NCBI GenBank assembly: GCA_002897695.1
Contig: BDTG01000045.1
Coordinates: forward strand, 1 to 64,000
DNA length: 64,000 bases
Direction of reading: 5' to 3'
Source: a bacterium BMS3Abin14
Lineage (GTDB): Bacteria > BMS3Abin14
In this document: positions 45,134-54,081 of the stretch, in pieces
Numbering within the stretch: the first letter of the stretch is position 1
Layout: each line of letters opens with the position of its first letter
Translations under genes and position numbers: made by a program
Notes under the pieces: generated by a model
Told to the model about the DNA's origin: nothing
The model's database searches: none
Seen by the model: only the letters and a program-made list of their open reading frames with translations

Positions 45134-46471
45134 TCACTTCCCGGATACTATAATCGATTCCACCAATAACTCTGGAGCGGCCGTAGACCCGTAAAATTCA
45201 AGGTCATTTCCGACGGCAAGAACCATGGAGAAGAGCTGAAAAAGGTTGCCGCTGACAACCGCGTTCCTGAATGGTTCCATCCGTTCTCCACCTCTGAGGA
45301 TGTATCCGGCAGCGCCCAGGGAAAAATCGCCCGATACCCGATCAACGGTGTGCAGGCCCATCAGGTCCTCAATTTGAAGAACGACGCCCGAAGGAAGGGA
45401 TTTCTCAGCGGGAGCTGTCCCGGGTTCCAGGATCAGATTCGTGGCCCCCGGAGAGGGAACTGATGACATGGATCCCCTGAAACCGTTCCCGGTGGACTCT
45501 TTCCCCTCCCTGCCCCCCGTCCTGATGGTATGGAAACACCCGGCCATTACTCCAGCATCCACCAGCAATCGGGATATCGGACAGACCCTCTCGTCATCGA
45601 ACGGGACACTGCCCACTCCCCCCGGCAGCAGGCCCTTGTCGGAGATACTGATCATGGGCGAGAATATCTGCTGACCCATTTTGCCCGTCAGACCAGATCG
45701 GCCTTTCTGTATCTCGTCGGCGGAGAAGGATGATGCCAGCACATCAAGCAGCCCCACCGTGACCTTTGCCGGAATCAGCGCAGGATATTCACCTGTTTCC
45801 GGAGGAGCCCCACCAAGAAGACCGCCGGCCTCCAATCCAGCCCTTAAGCCAACGGCATCAGGTTCCAGATCCAACGGGTTTCGGCAAACCTGGTAATCGT
45901 AACCGGTCTGAGATCCGGAATTGTTCTCGGCTACTGCCTGAACCCCTACTGAAAACAGAGTGTCCTCATAGGACCAAACCACGCCCCCGGACGAAATTGC
46001 CGTAACCTGGTACCGTTCGGTATATGACGGTTTGTATACCGTGGTAATCGCCGGATGGGCCGCCATGGCGGAGGCCTCCAGGGAACATGCCATGTCGATC
46101 TTCCGATTCAACGGCGCCTCAAACCCGGCGTGGTGGAAAATATTCCCGACATCGCCGACGCCGGCCGCGGTGGAAAAACGGTTCTCATCTCCCGAGGGTA
46201 CGAGTTTTGCCCCCTCGACGGCATCCTGAACCATATCCTTCACGGCTCCGGCATCGGGGTCGGTCATGTAGGCGAATCCGGGCCGGTTGCCCACCAGCAC
46301 ACGGACTGCGGCAGAGATTTCACGATTGCGGCGTGAACCCTCTATTGCGGCGGCTTTCACCTCGATCCGGGAGGAGTCCGTGAACCGCACGATAGCCTCC
46401 GCATCATCCGCACCCGAAGCAAGGGCCGCCTCTCTTACTCTCTCAGCCAGAATTTCGAGCCTGTCCTTCAT
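45134..46471 (-). CDS. pmbA: TldD/PmbA family protein (PmbA-like)
   Basis: 445 residues. In Escherichia coli TldD and PmbA (TldE) form a zinc protease heterodimer that works on modified peptides; PmbA is the partner without the zinc site. The N-terminal half contains RNREISAAVRVLVGNRPGFAYM in part and the C-terminal half GNGFRGSMSSVPSPGATNLIL and the GVVLQIEDLMGLHTVDRVSGDFSLGAAGYIL region typical of PmbA. No HEXXXH is visible, as expected. No tldD is adjacent. It is followed upstream by a GNAT gene and recN with almost no spacing. Confidence 0.88.
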   Translation of the reverse strand: MKDRLEILAERVREAALASGADDAEAIVRFTDSSRIEVKAAAIEGSRRNREISAAVRVLVGNRPGFAYMTDPDAGAVKDMVQDAVEGAKLVPSGDENRFSTAAGVGDVGNIFHHAGFEAPLNRKIDMACSLEASAMAAHPAITTVYKPSYTERYQVTAISSGGVVWSYEDTLFSVGVQAVAENNSGSQTGYDYQVCRNPLDLEPDAVGLRAGLEAGGLLGGAPPETGEYPALIPAKVTVGLLDVLASSFSADEIQKGRSGLTGKMGQQIFSPMISISDKGLLPGGVGSVPFDDERVCPISRLLVDAGVMAGCFHTIRTGGREGKESTGNGFRGSMSSVPSPGATNLILEPGTAPAEKSLPSGVVLQIEDLMGLHTVDRVSGDFSLGAAGYILRGGERMEPFRNAVVSGNLFQLFSMVLAVGNDLEFYGSTAAPELLVESIIVSGK

Positions 46472-46473
46472 CG

Positions 46474-46944
46474 TTAACTCAGTTCCTTGAGAACGGCGTG
46501 TTCATCACAGTTGGGAAACTGGGGGCATCTGAGACAGTCCGCCCATATTTTCTGGGAAAGGGATTCCTTCGGAACCCTGGTAAAACCCAGATCTTCGAAA
46601 AACCCCGGCCTGTAGGTAAGGGCGTAAACCCTGGCGATTCCCAACTCCCCGGCCTCCCTCAGACAGGACGCAACCAGACCGCCGCCAACCCCGTGTCCCC
46701 GACAAGCCTCCTCCACAGCAAGGGACCGCACCTCCGCCAGATCCTCCCAATTCACGTGCAAAGCGGAACAACCGGCGATACGGCCCTCCATCTCGGCCAC
46801 AAAAAAGTCCCTGATTCCCTCATAGATCTCGCTCCTGGACCGCCCCAGCATCTCTCCTGCGGACGCGTACCTGTTGACAATCCGATGGATGGCCGAGGCA
46901 TCGGCGATTCTGGCCTTCCTGATAATCCAGGTGTGGTTACCCAT
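46474..46944 (-). CDS. GNAT acetyltransferase, short N-acetylglutamate synthase type
   Basis: 156 residues. GNAT fold: RKARIADASAIHRIVNRYA, DFFVAEMEGRIAGCSAL, then the acetyl-CoA loop VRSLAVEEACRGHGVGGGLVASCL and YALTYRPGFFEDLGFTRV. The C-terminus has CLRCPQFPNC, three Cys as in the short ArgA-like synthases of many anaerobes. It would make N-acetylglutamate to start arginine synthesis, with argJ about 7 kb away. Its ATG overlaps the recN stop by 8 bases. Confidence 0.82.
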   Translation of the reverse strand: MGNHTWIIRKARIADASAIHRIVNRYASAGEMLGRSRSEIYEGIRDFFVAEMEGRIAGCSALHVNWEDLAEVRSLAVEEACRGHGVGGGLVASCLREAGELGIARVYALTYRPGFFEDLGFTRVPKESLSQKIWADCLRCPQFPNCDEHAVLKELS

Positions 46945-48583
46945 TGGATTCCTTCAACATCTCCCTCGCCGAGTTCAAGATACCTTCGGTGAGTTCCATG
47001 CCGCCGATCATCCGTGCAAGCTCTCCTATCCTCTCATCCCCATCAAGATACCTTGCCCGGATAACGACACGCCCGCCATGTTCCACCTTCTCGACCATGA
47101 TGTGACGGTCCGCGCAGGCGGCAACCGGCGCAAGGTGGGTAATGCACAGGACCTGGTGGTGGCCGGATATTTTTCTGAGTTTTTTGCCAAGTATACCTGC
47201 GGTGCGCCCGCCGATGCCCGAATCAACCTCGTCAAAAACCAGCGTGGGGACCTCATCCGTATGGGCCAGGATCGTCTTGAGAGCCAGCATCACCCTGGAA
47301 AGCTCCCCGCCTGAGGCTACTTTTCTAAGAGGCATCAGGGGCTCCCCCGGGTTGGTGGAGATAAGAAATTCCACGAGGTCCGTGCCCTTTTCGAAATGCG
47401 GGGCCTCCTCAAAATCAACCTTGAACCTGACCCGTTCCATCGCCAGGTCGGCCAGCTCGCCCAGAACCATTTTCTCAAGCCGGGAGGCGGCGGCCCGTCT
47501 ATCGGCGCTCAGCTCCCGAGCTGATTTCACCAGCATGTCACCCAGCCTGTCCTCCTCGGCCCTGAGGACATCCTCGCTCTCCCGGCCCGTTTCAATCTCA
47601 TCCAGTTCTTTTGTGGCGCTTTGATGGAAAGCAAGGACGTCGTTCACCGTTGGGCCATACTTCCTTTTCAGATCCTCGATGAGGGCCAACCTGTCGGAAA
47701 CCATTTCCAGCCGCTGGGGATCTGCCTGAACCATCCCTGTATATTCCCTCAGAAGGTGCGCCGCCTCTTCAAGCTGTGCCCGGGAATTGTCCAGAAACTC
47801 GACAATTTCTCCAAGCCTCGCGTCAATATCCAGAAAACCCCGCAGGCTGGAAGCCGCCCCCCCGACCCCATCGGCAAGAGATTCGTCCGACTGATAAATA
47901 TTCTCCAGGACGGTGGCGGCCGCGGATTGGAGTTTACCGGCAGAAACGAGAACCTTCTCCTCCGCCCTGAGCAAATCCTCCTCATCATCGCCGATAGAGG
48001 CAGCGTGGAGTTCCTGCACCACGAAACTCAGGTAATCCTTCCGTGCCAGGCTCTCTCTCCCCTTCTCCTCGATATGACTGATCTTTCTGCTGATATCCGC
48101 CTTTCGGCGGAAAGTCTCCTCGTGCCTGGCCCTCGTTTCCTCCAGGCCGGCGAAGGCGTCGAGGGCCTGCAGATGCGCGGCCACCCTGAGGAGGGCCTGG
48201 TGCTCATGCTGGCCGTGAAGGTCCACGAGACCGTCCCCCAATGTCCTGAGTCTGGACAGTGGAATGGGTGAGCCGTTGACGAAGGCCCGGCTTCTCCCCT
48301 CCATCGGTATTTCCCGCTTTACCGACAGTTCCCCGTCTGATCCGGATTCGACCAGATCATAAATAGTCTCCGGAATACGGAACACTCCACCGATGACGGC
48401 GGACTTCTCCCCTGAACGGATGATGGCGGTATCCGCTTTTTCGCCCAGAACGGACTGGAGGGCATCCACAATGATCGACTTGCCTGCGCCCGTCTCCCCG
48501 GTAAGGACCGTCAGGCCCGCGTGAAAAGGGAGGGAGAGCTCGTCAATCAGAGCAAACCCCTTTATGTCGAGTCGCCTCAGCAT
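46937..48583 (-). CDS. recN: DNA repair protein RecN
   Basis: SMC-like ATPase in double-strand break repair. 548 residues. LRRLDIKGFALIDELSLPFH with Walker A in LTGETGAGKSIIVDALQ, a long coiled-coil middle (about 150-370) and a C-terminal head with the ABC signature LRKVASGGELSRVMLALK and Walker B VFDEVDSGIGG. ATG at 48583. Part of the run nadK-recN-GNAT-pmbA. Confidence 0.97.
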   Translation of the reverse strand: MLRRLDIKGFALIDELSLPFHAGLTVLTGETGAGKSIIVDALQSVLGEKADTAIIRSGEKSAVIGGVFRIPETIYDLVESGSDGELSVKREIPMEGRSRAFVNGSPIPLSRLRTLGDGLVDLHGQHEHQALLRVAAHLQALDAFAGLEETRARHEETFRRKADISRKISHIEEKGRESLARKDYLSFVVQELHAASIGDDEEDLLRAEEKVLVSAGKLQSAAATVLENIYQSDESLADGVGGAASSLRGFLDIDARLGEIVEFLDNSRAQLEEAAHLLREYTGMVQADPQRLEMVSDRLALIEDLKRKYGPTVNDVLAFHQSATKELDEIETGRESEDVLRAEEDRLGDMLVKSARELSADRRAAASRLEKMVLGELADLAMERVRFKVDFEEAPHFEKGTDLVEFLISTNPGEPLMPLRKVASGGELSRVMLALKTILAHTDEVPTLVFDEVDSGIGGRTAGILGKKLRKISGHHQVLCITHLAPVAACADRHIMVEKVEHGGRVVIRARYLDGDERIGELARMIGGMELTEGILNSAREMLKESNG

Positions 48584-48610
48584 GAATTCGGTTTCGCACT
48601 CCAGTCCCGT

Positions 48611-49477
48611 CTACCGCCTTCCCCAGTGAAGCTTGGCCCCGAGAACATCGTAGAAGGTCCTCGATCCGGTCCTGATCAGTTTGACCCGGCCTGGAGAGGC
48701 CTTCACGTGAATCCGGTCACCGCCTGACAGGCTCATTCCTTCCTGCCCATCCAGCGTAAGATAGACCTTTCCGGGGTCCCCGGTGAGGCGGAGTTCCACC
48801 AGGGAGCTGCCCGACACCACGAGGGGTCGGTTCGTCAGGGTATGGGAACATATGGGAGAGATCAGAATAACGTCCAGGGTGGGCTCGATGATGGGGCCCC
48901 CGGCGGCCAGGCTGTAAGCAGTGGACCCTGTGGGGGTGCTGACAATGAGTCCGTCGGCCTTGTAGGTTGTCACCTCATATCCGTTCACAAAGGCCTCCAG
49001 GTCGAAGATGCGGGCGAGAGCGCCTTTGTTGATAACCACGTCGTTAAAAACCTTGAATTCGCAGGTTTCGTCGCCCTCCCTATGAAGGTGAACCTTCAGC
49101 CTCATCCGTTCCTCAATCCTGAAATCACCGGTCAGAACCCGCTCCAGAGCGGAGAAAAGCTCATCTAGTCCAAGTTCCGTAAGGAACCCCAGGGATCCGA
49201 GGTTGATCCCCAGGAGGGGAATATCGGCGCCCTCCACGAGACGTGCCACAGAGAGAAGGGTACCGTCCCCCCCAAGTATCAGTATGATGTCAGCCCCGGC
49301 CGGGATCTCGTCTCTCGAGACGGCCCTCGCCGACGGCCCGGCCAGCCCCCCGTACTCCTCCTGCACAGTGACCTCAACACCCCTGGCCACAAGCCATGGA
49401 ACAAGTTTATCCATTACCTCCCGGGCGTGGGGGCTGCTGGTCTTGGCAATGATCCCTATCCGCTTGATCTCGTTCAT
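48611..49477 (-). CDS. nadK: NAD kinase
   Basis: Phosphorylates NAD to NADP. 288 residues. The GGDGT motif is at 69-73 (LILGGDGTLLSVARLV), followed by LLGINLGSLGFLTEL, the NE/D-type region FNDVVINKGAL and the glycine-rich STPTGSTAYSLAAGGPI. Ends about 30 bases before recN. ATG at 49477. Confidence 0.97.
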   Translation of the reverse strand: MNEIKRIGIIAKTSSPHAREVMDKLVPWLVARGVEVTVQEEYGGLAGPSARAVSRDEIPAGADIILILGGDGTLLSVARLVEGADIPLLGINLGSLGFLTELGLDELFSALERVLTGDFRIEERMRLKVHLHREGDETCEFKVFNDVVINKGALARIFDLEAFVNGYEVTTYKADGLIVSTPTGSTAYSLAAGGPIIEPTLDVILISPICSHTLTNRPLVVSGSSLVELRLTGDPGKVYLTLDGQEGMSLSGGDRIHVKASPGRVKLIRTGSRTFYDVLGAKLHWGRR

Positions 49478-49486
49478 GGTGTTTCC

Positions 49487-50221
49487 TTATGTTTTAAATA
49501 AATGCGCCAGGAACTCCACGTTGCCGTCCGCCCCGGGGACCGGGCAGTCCATTGATCCCCTGACCTCGAACCCCTCGCCCTCTGCCGCCGCGAGTATGCC
49601 GGCCAGGACCTCCGTACGAACCCCGGGGTCTCTGACGATTCCACCTTTCCCGACATTTTTCCTGCCGGCCTCAAACTGGGGCTTCACCAGGACTATCGCA
49701 TCCGCACCGCTCCCGAGAAATGTCCACAGGCGCGGCAGTATGAGCCCCAGAGAGATAAAGGAAACATCAACCACCGCCAACTCAAGATCGTGGGGCAGGG
49801 CATCGTCGGAGATTGTCCGGAAATTGGTTCTCTCAAGGATAGTTACCCGGACGTCGGACCGCAGTTTCCACGCCAGTTGACCATACCCGACATCCACCGC
49901 AAAAACACGGGCTGCGTCCCTCTGGAGGAGACAATCCGTAAAACCTCCGGTGGACGCCCCCACATCAAGGCACCGTTTTCCCGCAGGGTCTACACCGAAC
50001 CGGTCCAGGCCGGCCTCAAGCTTCAACCCTCCCCGCCCTACGTATGGCAGCCCTTCCCGTACATCAAGCGAAACATCAACCGGCAAGCGGTGGCCGGCCT
50101 TATCCACCCTGCTGTCGCCTGAGTAGACCTGCCCGGCGAGGATCAATGCCTGAGCTTTCTCCCTGCTCGGCGCAAGGCCCCTGGCAACGAGCAGCAGATC
50201 CACCCTCTCACGAGCCGGCAT
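49487..50221 (-). CDS. tlyA: TlyA-family rRNA 2'-O-methyltransferase
   Basis: About 244 residues. N-terminal S4 RNA-binding domain (RVDLLLVARGLAPSREKAQALILAG), then YVGRGGLKLEAGLDRF and a Rossmann methyltransferase with SAM motif CLDVGASTGGFTDCLLQ. TlyA methylates 2'-OH of cytidines in 16S and 23S rRNA; some members are called haemolysins by history. ATG at 50221 overlaps the dxs end by 14 bases, and is preferred to an upstream start within dxs. Confidence 0.94.
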   Translation of the reverse strand: MPARERVDLLLVARGLAPSREKAQALILAGQVYSGDSRVDKAGHRLPVDVSLDVREGLPYVGRGGLKLEAGLDRFGVDPAGKRCLDVGASTGGFTDCLLQRDAARVFAVDVGYGQLAWKLRSDVRVTILERTNFRTISDDALPHDLELAVVDVSFISLGLILPRLWTFLGSGADAIVLVKPQFEAGRKNVGKGGIVRDPGVRTEVLAGILAAAEGEGFEVRGSMDCPVPGADGNVEFLAHLFKT

Positions 50222-52106
50222 CCCCAAGAACCTTTCGAACGGCGCGCATGATCCCATCCGCATCGATACCCAGGGCTGCCCTGATCTCCGCCTGGGTAGC
50301 CTGTTCTATAAAGGTGTCAGGGAGCCCCAACCTGTGAATCCTGCAATTCTCTCCCCTGTCCGAGGCTGCCTCCAGAACCGCAGAACCAAATCCGCCCATA
50401 AGCGCGTTTTCCTCTATGGTAATGATATTCCCGCTTTGCCGCCCCCACTTGAAAATCAGCTCGCTGTCGAGCGGTTTAACAAAACGGGCATCGATAACCG
50501 CGGCATCGATCCCGACATCCTTCAGCTTTTCCGCTGCGTCAAGCACGGGATGGAGGCCCGATCCGGCGGCCACCAGGGTAACATCCATCCCCTCCCTGAG
50601 AAGCTTGCCCTTACCCACCTCCCAGACTTCAGGTTCATCAAGGGGAACGCCCACACCCCTCCCCCTCGGATACCGGAAGGAACAGGGGCCATCTATGGCC
50701 AGGGCTGTGGCGAGGGAGCTCCTCAACCCCGCCTCATCCCCGGGCGCCATGAGGGTAATGCTGGGAATAGCGCGGAGAAAGGAAAGGTCAAAGACACCAT
50801 TGTGCGTCGGGCCATCCTCGCCCACAATCCCCCCCCGGTCAATGGCGAAGACAACCGGCAGCCCCTGAAGGCATACGTCGTGAATTATCTGGTCATAGGC
50901 CCTCTGGAGGAAAGTGCTGTAAATGGCCACCACCGGGCGAAACCCCTGTGTCGCCAAACCCGCAGCGAAGGTTACAGCGTGCTGCTCGGCAATCCCCACA
51001 TCGAAAAAACGGTCAGGGTACTCCCTGGCGAACCTGTCTAACCCCGTGCCCTCGGGCATGGCGGCAGTGATTGCGATAATACGGTCGTCCTTCCCCGCCG
51101 CCTCGACGAGGGCTTCGGAAAACACATCCGTATAGGACGGAACTGCCGACTTTCTTATTGGATTCCCCGTCTCCAGGTTGAACGGTCCGACACCGTGGAA
51201 CCTTGCCGGATTTTTCTCGGCAGGCTCATACCCTTTCCCCTTCTCCGTCCCGACATGGATAAGCACGGGGCCTTCGATCCTGCGCGCGTTCCGAAAAGCC
51301 ACGATAAGGCGATCCATGCGGTGTCCCTTCAGGGGACCGATATACTGGTAGCCCAATTCCTCGAACAGCATGCCCGGGTAAATCAGGGATTTGAACGACT
51401 CCTCCGCCTTCTTGGCAACCTGGAGGAATGACTCTCCTACCTTTGGGATGCTCTTCAGAAAATTTTCGGTCTCTCGTTTGACCCTGTTGACGATCCCGCC
51501 GGTAAGTAGTCTGGACAGATAGGAGGACATCGCGCCGACATTAGGGGCGATGGACATCTCATTGTCGTTAAGGATCACCACGAGGCGCTTTCCGTATTCT
51601 CCGGCCTGGTTGAGACCTTCGAGGGCAAGTCCCGCGGTCATACTCCCGTCACCGATCACTGCAACGACCTTGCCTGCCTCATCCAGCCGTTCAAGCGCCT
51701 CCGCGATGCCAAGAGCGGCCGAAAGGGATGTGCCGCTGTGACCAACGTCGAAACAGTCGTAGAGGCTCTCTCTTCTTTTGGGAAAGCCGCTGATTCCACC
51801 TTTTTGCCGAAGGGTGGAAAACAGGTCCTTTCGCCCGGTCAACAGCTTGTGCGTATAGGCCTGATGTCCAACATCCCAGACAATCCGGTCCTCCGGGGCC
51901 CGAAATACATAATGGAGGGCAATGGTCAACTCCACCACCCCCAGGTTGGATGCCAGATGCCCCCCGTTTCTGGAAACCACCTCGAGTATAAGCTTGCGTA
52001 TCTCTCCGGCAAGCTTCTCAAGATCCGTGAGCTTCAGATCCCAAAGGTCCGCGGGTGAATTGATACTGTCGAGAACCGAAACCGTTTCCGGGCTGGACTT
52101 ACTCAA
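50208..52106 (-). CDS. dxs: 1-deoxy-D-xylulose-5-phosphate synthase
   Basis: Thiamine-diphosphate enzyme that joins pyruvate and glyceraldehyde 3-phosphate; entry to the MEP pathway. 632 residues. HLASNLGVVELTIALHYVF, GHQAYTHKLLTGR, the TPP/Mg motif GDGSMTAGLALEGLNQAG, and the transketolase-type DVGIAEQHAVTFAAG and HNGVFDLSFLRAIP are present. The start is a TTG at 52106; AGGAGG lies about 10 bases upstream, just after the ispA stop. Also supplies thiamine and pyridoxal precursors. Confidence 0.97.
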   Translation of the reverse strand: MSKSSPETVSVLDSINSPADLWDLKLTDLEKLAGEIRKLILEVVSRNGGHLASNLGVVELTIALHYVFRAPEDRIVWDVGHQAYTHKLLTGRKDLFSTLRQKGGISGFPKRRESLYDCFDVGHSGTSLSAALGIAEALERLDEAGKVVAVIGDGSMTAGLALEGLNQAGEYGKRLVVILNDNEMSIAPNVGAMSSYLSRLLTGGIVNRVKRETENFLKSIPKVGESFLQVAKKAEESFKSLIYPGMLFEELGYQYIGPLKGHRMDRLIVAFRNARRIEGPVLIHVGTEKGKGYEPAEKNPARFHGVGPFNLETGNPIRKSAVPSYTDVFSEALVEAAGKDDRIIAITAAMPEGTGLDRFAREYPDRFFDVGIAEQHAVTFAAGLATQGFRPVVAIYSTFLQRAYDQIIHDVCLQGLPVVFAIDRGGIVGEDGPTHNGVFDLSFLRAIPSITLMAPGDEAGLRSSLATALAIDGPCSFRYPRGRGVGVPLDEPEVWEVGKGKLLREGMDVTLVAAGSGLHPVLDAAEKLKDVGIDAAVIDARFVKPLDSELIFKWGRQSGNIITIEENALMGGFGSAVLEAASDRGENCRIHRLGLPDTFIEQATQAEIRAALGIDADGIMRAVRKVLGDAGS

Positions 52107-52110
52107 TCTG

Positions 52111-52992
52111 CTACAACCTCCTTAAAAGTACAAAATCCGCAATATCCGCGAGACGCCCACCCTCCGGAATCCCCTCAAGATGTCCCTTTGCCTCGGCGAT
52201 GAGATCCCTCGCTCGTTCCCTTGCGCCCTCAAGCCCGAAAAGGGCTGGATAGGTTGCCTTCCCGCTTGCCGCGTCGCTGCCCTGGTCCTTTCCCATCTCA
52301 TCCGTGGACGCAGTGACGTCAAGGATGTCGTCAACAACCTGAAAGGCAAGACCCAGCTTCTCGCCGAATTGCCCTAGATTCCTCATTCTCGCCTTCCCGG
52401 CCCCGGCTGCAAGGGCCCCCATCAGGATGGAGCAGCGGATCATGGCGCCGGTCTTGTGGGTATGAATATACTCCAGGACAGGTTGGGACGGGGGCTTTCC
52501 CTCACTGTCGAGATCAACCTGCTGACCTCCCACCATACCTTTCCAGCCTGCAGCGGCGCCAAGCTCATGCACCATCCTCAACCTGTCAACAGAACGCACG
52601 GACTGCAGGAGCTCGGGGTCGCAGAGCAGTTCAAACGCCATTGTCAAAAGGGCGTCCCCGGCGAGGATGGCGGTGCCCTCATCGAAAGCCCGGTGGCAGG
52701 TCGGTTTCCCCCTTCGGTAATCATCGTCGTCCATCGCCGGCAGGTCGTCATGTATCAGGGAATAGGTGTGGACCAGTTCCACGGCACACGCTGCGGCCAT
52801 GGCATCCTCGGGGTTTCCTCCGGCTACTTTGGCGGAGGAGAGAACCAGGATGGGTCGAATCCGTTTTCCACCTGCAAAAAGGCTATAGCGCATCGCATCG
52901 ACAAGTCGGGAAGGATAGCTGCCCGCAGGCGGCATAAACCCTTCCAGCGCCCGGTCAATCTGTGCCTTGCCCTCTTCCAGAAATCCTGCCAT
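52111..52992 (-). CDS. ispA: polyprenyl synthetase (farnesyl/geranylgeranyl diphosphate synthase)
   Basis: 293 residues, trans-prenyltransferase. First Asp-rich motif in LIHDDLPAMDDDDYRRGKPTCH with GGKRIRPIL before it, second motif in FQVVDDILDVTAS. The residues before the first motif (VELVHTYSLIHDD) fit short-chain (C15-C20) synthases. It feeds uppS. ATG overlaps the xseB stop by 4 bases. Confidence 0.95.
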   Translation of the reverse strand: MAGFLEEGKAQIDRALEGFMPPAGSYPSRLVDAMRYSLFAGGKRIRPILVLSSAKVAGGNPEDAMAAACAVELVHTYSLIHDDLPAMDDDDYRRGKPTCHRAFDEGTAILAGDALLTMAFELLCDPELLQSVRSVDRLRMVHELGAAAGWKGMVGGQQVDLDSEGKPPSQPVLEYIHTHKTGAMIRCSILMGALAAGAGKARMRNLGQFGEKLGLAFQVVDDILDVTASTDEMGKDQGSDAASGKATYPALFGLEGARERARDLIAEAKGHLEGIPEGGRLADIADFVLLRRL

Positions 52993-53249
52993 CAGTCCTC
53001 ATTTCCGTTTTTGTCGAAGGGGACGGTCTTCATCTCGCCGGACATGTCCCGGGTAAGGATATCGACCTTCTTTTCCGCCTCGTCGAGCATCACCGCCAGA
53101 CTTTTCAGCCTGGCGGTGCCCTTCTCAAAGAGATCAAGGGATTCCTCAAGGGATGTGTCGCCCCCTTCAAGCCGCGCGACTATGGCCTCCAGTTCCAGAA
53201 GGCCTTCCTCGAAGCCCTCGTCTTTCTTTCGGGATTTTGCCAATTTCAT
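52992..53249 (-). CDS. xseB: exodeoxyribonuclease VII small subunit
   Basis: 85 residues. GFEEGLLELEAIVARLEGGDTSLEESLDLFEKGTARL is the family core; the C-terminal part is longer than average and polar. Works with XseA, which is not in the window. It starts the xseB-ispA-dxs-tlyA group. Confidence 0.95.
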   Translation of the reverse strand: MKLAKSRKKDEGFEEGLLELEAIVARLEGGDTSLEESLDLFEKGTARLKSLAVMLDEAEKKVDILTRDMSGEMKTVPFDKNGNED

Positions 53250-53362
53250 CCTCCTGCCGTCTGGGCCTTTTTATTAGTTAAGCACAATACCATGAAAAAA
53301 AAACCACGCAAACGGAAACACCGGCCCGGGAATGAAAAATAAGTGTCAGAGCCTCACTGTCG

Positions 53363-53392
53363 TTGACACCACCGGGGGCATACGGGTAGAAT
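53363..53392 (+). promoter_or_regulatory. sigma-70 type promoter of the DUF445 gene
   Basis: TTGACA (53363-53368), an 18-base spacer, and TAGAAT (53387-53392). Seven bases then separate the -10 box from the ATG at 53400, so transcription would start at or next to the first codon. Confidence 0.6.
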
Positions 53393-53399
53393 CCGCACC

Positions 53400-54011
53400 A
53401 TGCCGAAAACAGCCTACTTTGCCATCTTCCCCCTTGTTGGCGCCCTGGTGGGCTGGATCACCAACCGGATCGCCATCATCATGCTTTTCAGGCCCCGGAA
53501 GCCCATCACCTTCCTGGGGTTGCGTATTCAGGGACTTATTCCACGGCGCCGGCACCAGATAGCCCAGAGGATCGCCGAGACCGTCGAGAAGGACCTGCTG
53601 ACAGTGGAGGATCTGGAGCAGGCCATGAGCGGGGTGCATTGGGAGGATGAGATACGCTCCACGCTGACATCCATCCTCCACACAAAGGGGCCGGGGATAT
53701 TCATCGGAAAAATCCCCGGGATAGCGAAGGCGTGGGAAGCCTTGATCCTTCCGCAGATCATCGACATCCTGACTCCGGAGATCAGCAGGCTCATCGGCCG
53801 GTACCGGGACTCTTTCGTCAGGAAACTGCGGGGCTCAGTGGATATCGGACAGATCGTGGCCGACAGGATCGAGCGATTCGAGATACAGAACCTTGAGAAG
53901 ATGGTATTCGCACTGGCCGACAGGGAGTTCAGGCATATCGAATGGGTCGGCGCTCTCACCGGCGCCATCATAGGCGCAATCCAGGGCCTGATCGTAATCA
54001 TCGCCGGGTAG
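53400..54011 (+). CDS. DUF445 family membrane protein
   Basis: 203 residues. N-terminal membrane helix followed by the family signature ALVGWITNRIAIIMLFRPRKP and LGLRIQGLIPRRRHQIAQRIAETVE in part, then a mostly helical soluble middle (about 60-170) and a C-terminal helix GALTGAIIGAIQGLIVIIAG. DUF445 proteins are membrane proteins of unknown function, usually longer; this is a short form with a single repeat unit. Divergent from xseB. There is no Shine-Dalgarno sequence and the promoter spacing suggests a leaderless mRNA. Confidence 0.85.
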   Translation: MPKTAYFAIFPLVGALVGWITNRIAIIMLFRPRKPITFLGLRIQGLIPRRRHQIAQRIAETVEKDLLTVEDLEQAMSGVHWEDEIRSTLTSILHTKGPGIFIGKIPGIAKAWEALILPQIIDILTPEISRLIGRYRDSFVRKLRGSVDIGQIVADRIERFEIQNLEKMVFALADREFRHIEWVGALTGAIIGAIQGLIVIIAG

Positions 54012-54020
54012 GGTCCCTGA

Positions 54021-54049
54021 TTGACAGATTTAGCTGTTGGACCTATTCT
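54021..54049 (+). promoter_or_regulatory. sigma-70 type promoter of ileS-lspA-lgt
   Basis: TTGACA (54021-54026), 17-base spacer, TATTCT (54044-54049). The expected start point is about 54056, 25 bases before the ileS ATG. Confidence 0.7.
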
Positions 54050-54081
54050 TATCGACTACTTTACGAAAACGAGGGTGAAAA

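Noticed and set aside
54012-54081. T-box riboswitch before ileS
   Set aside because: The gap is only 70 bases and is filled by a standard promoter; T-box leaders need 150 or more.
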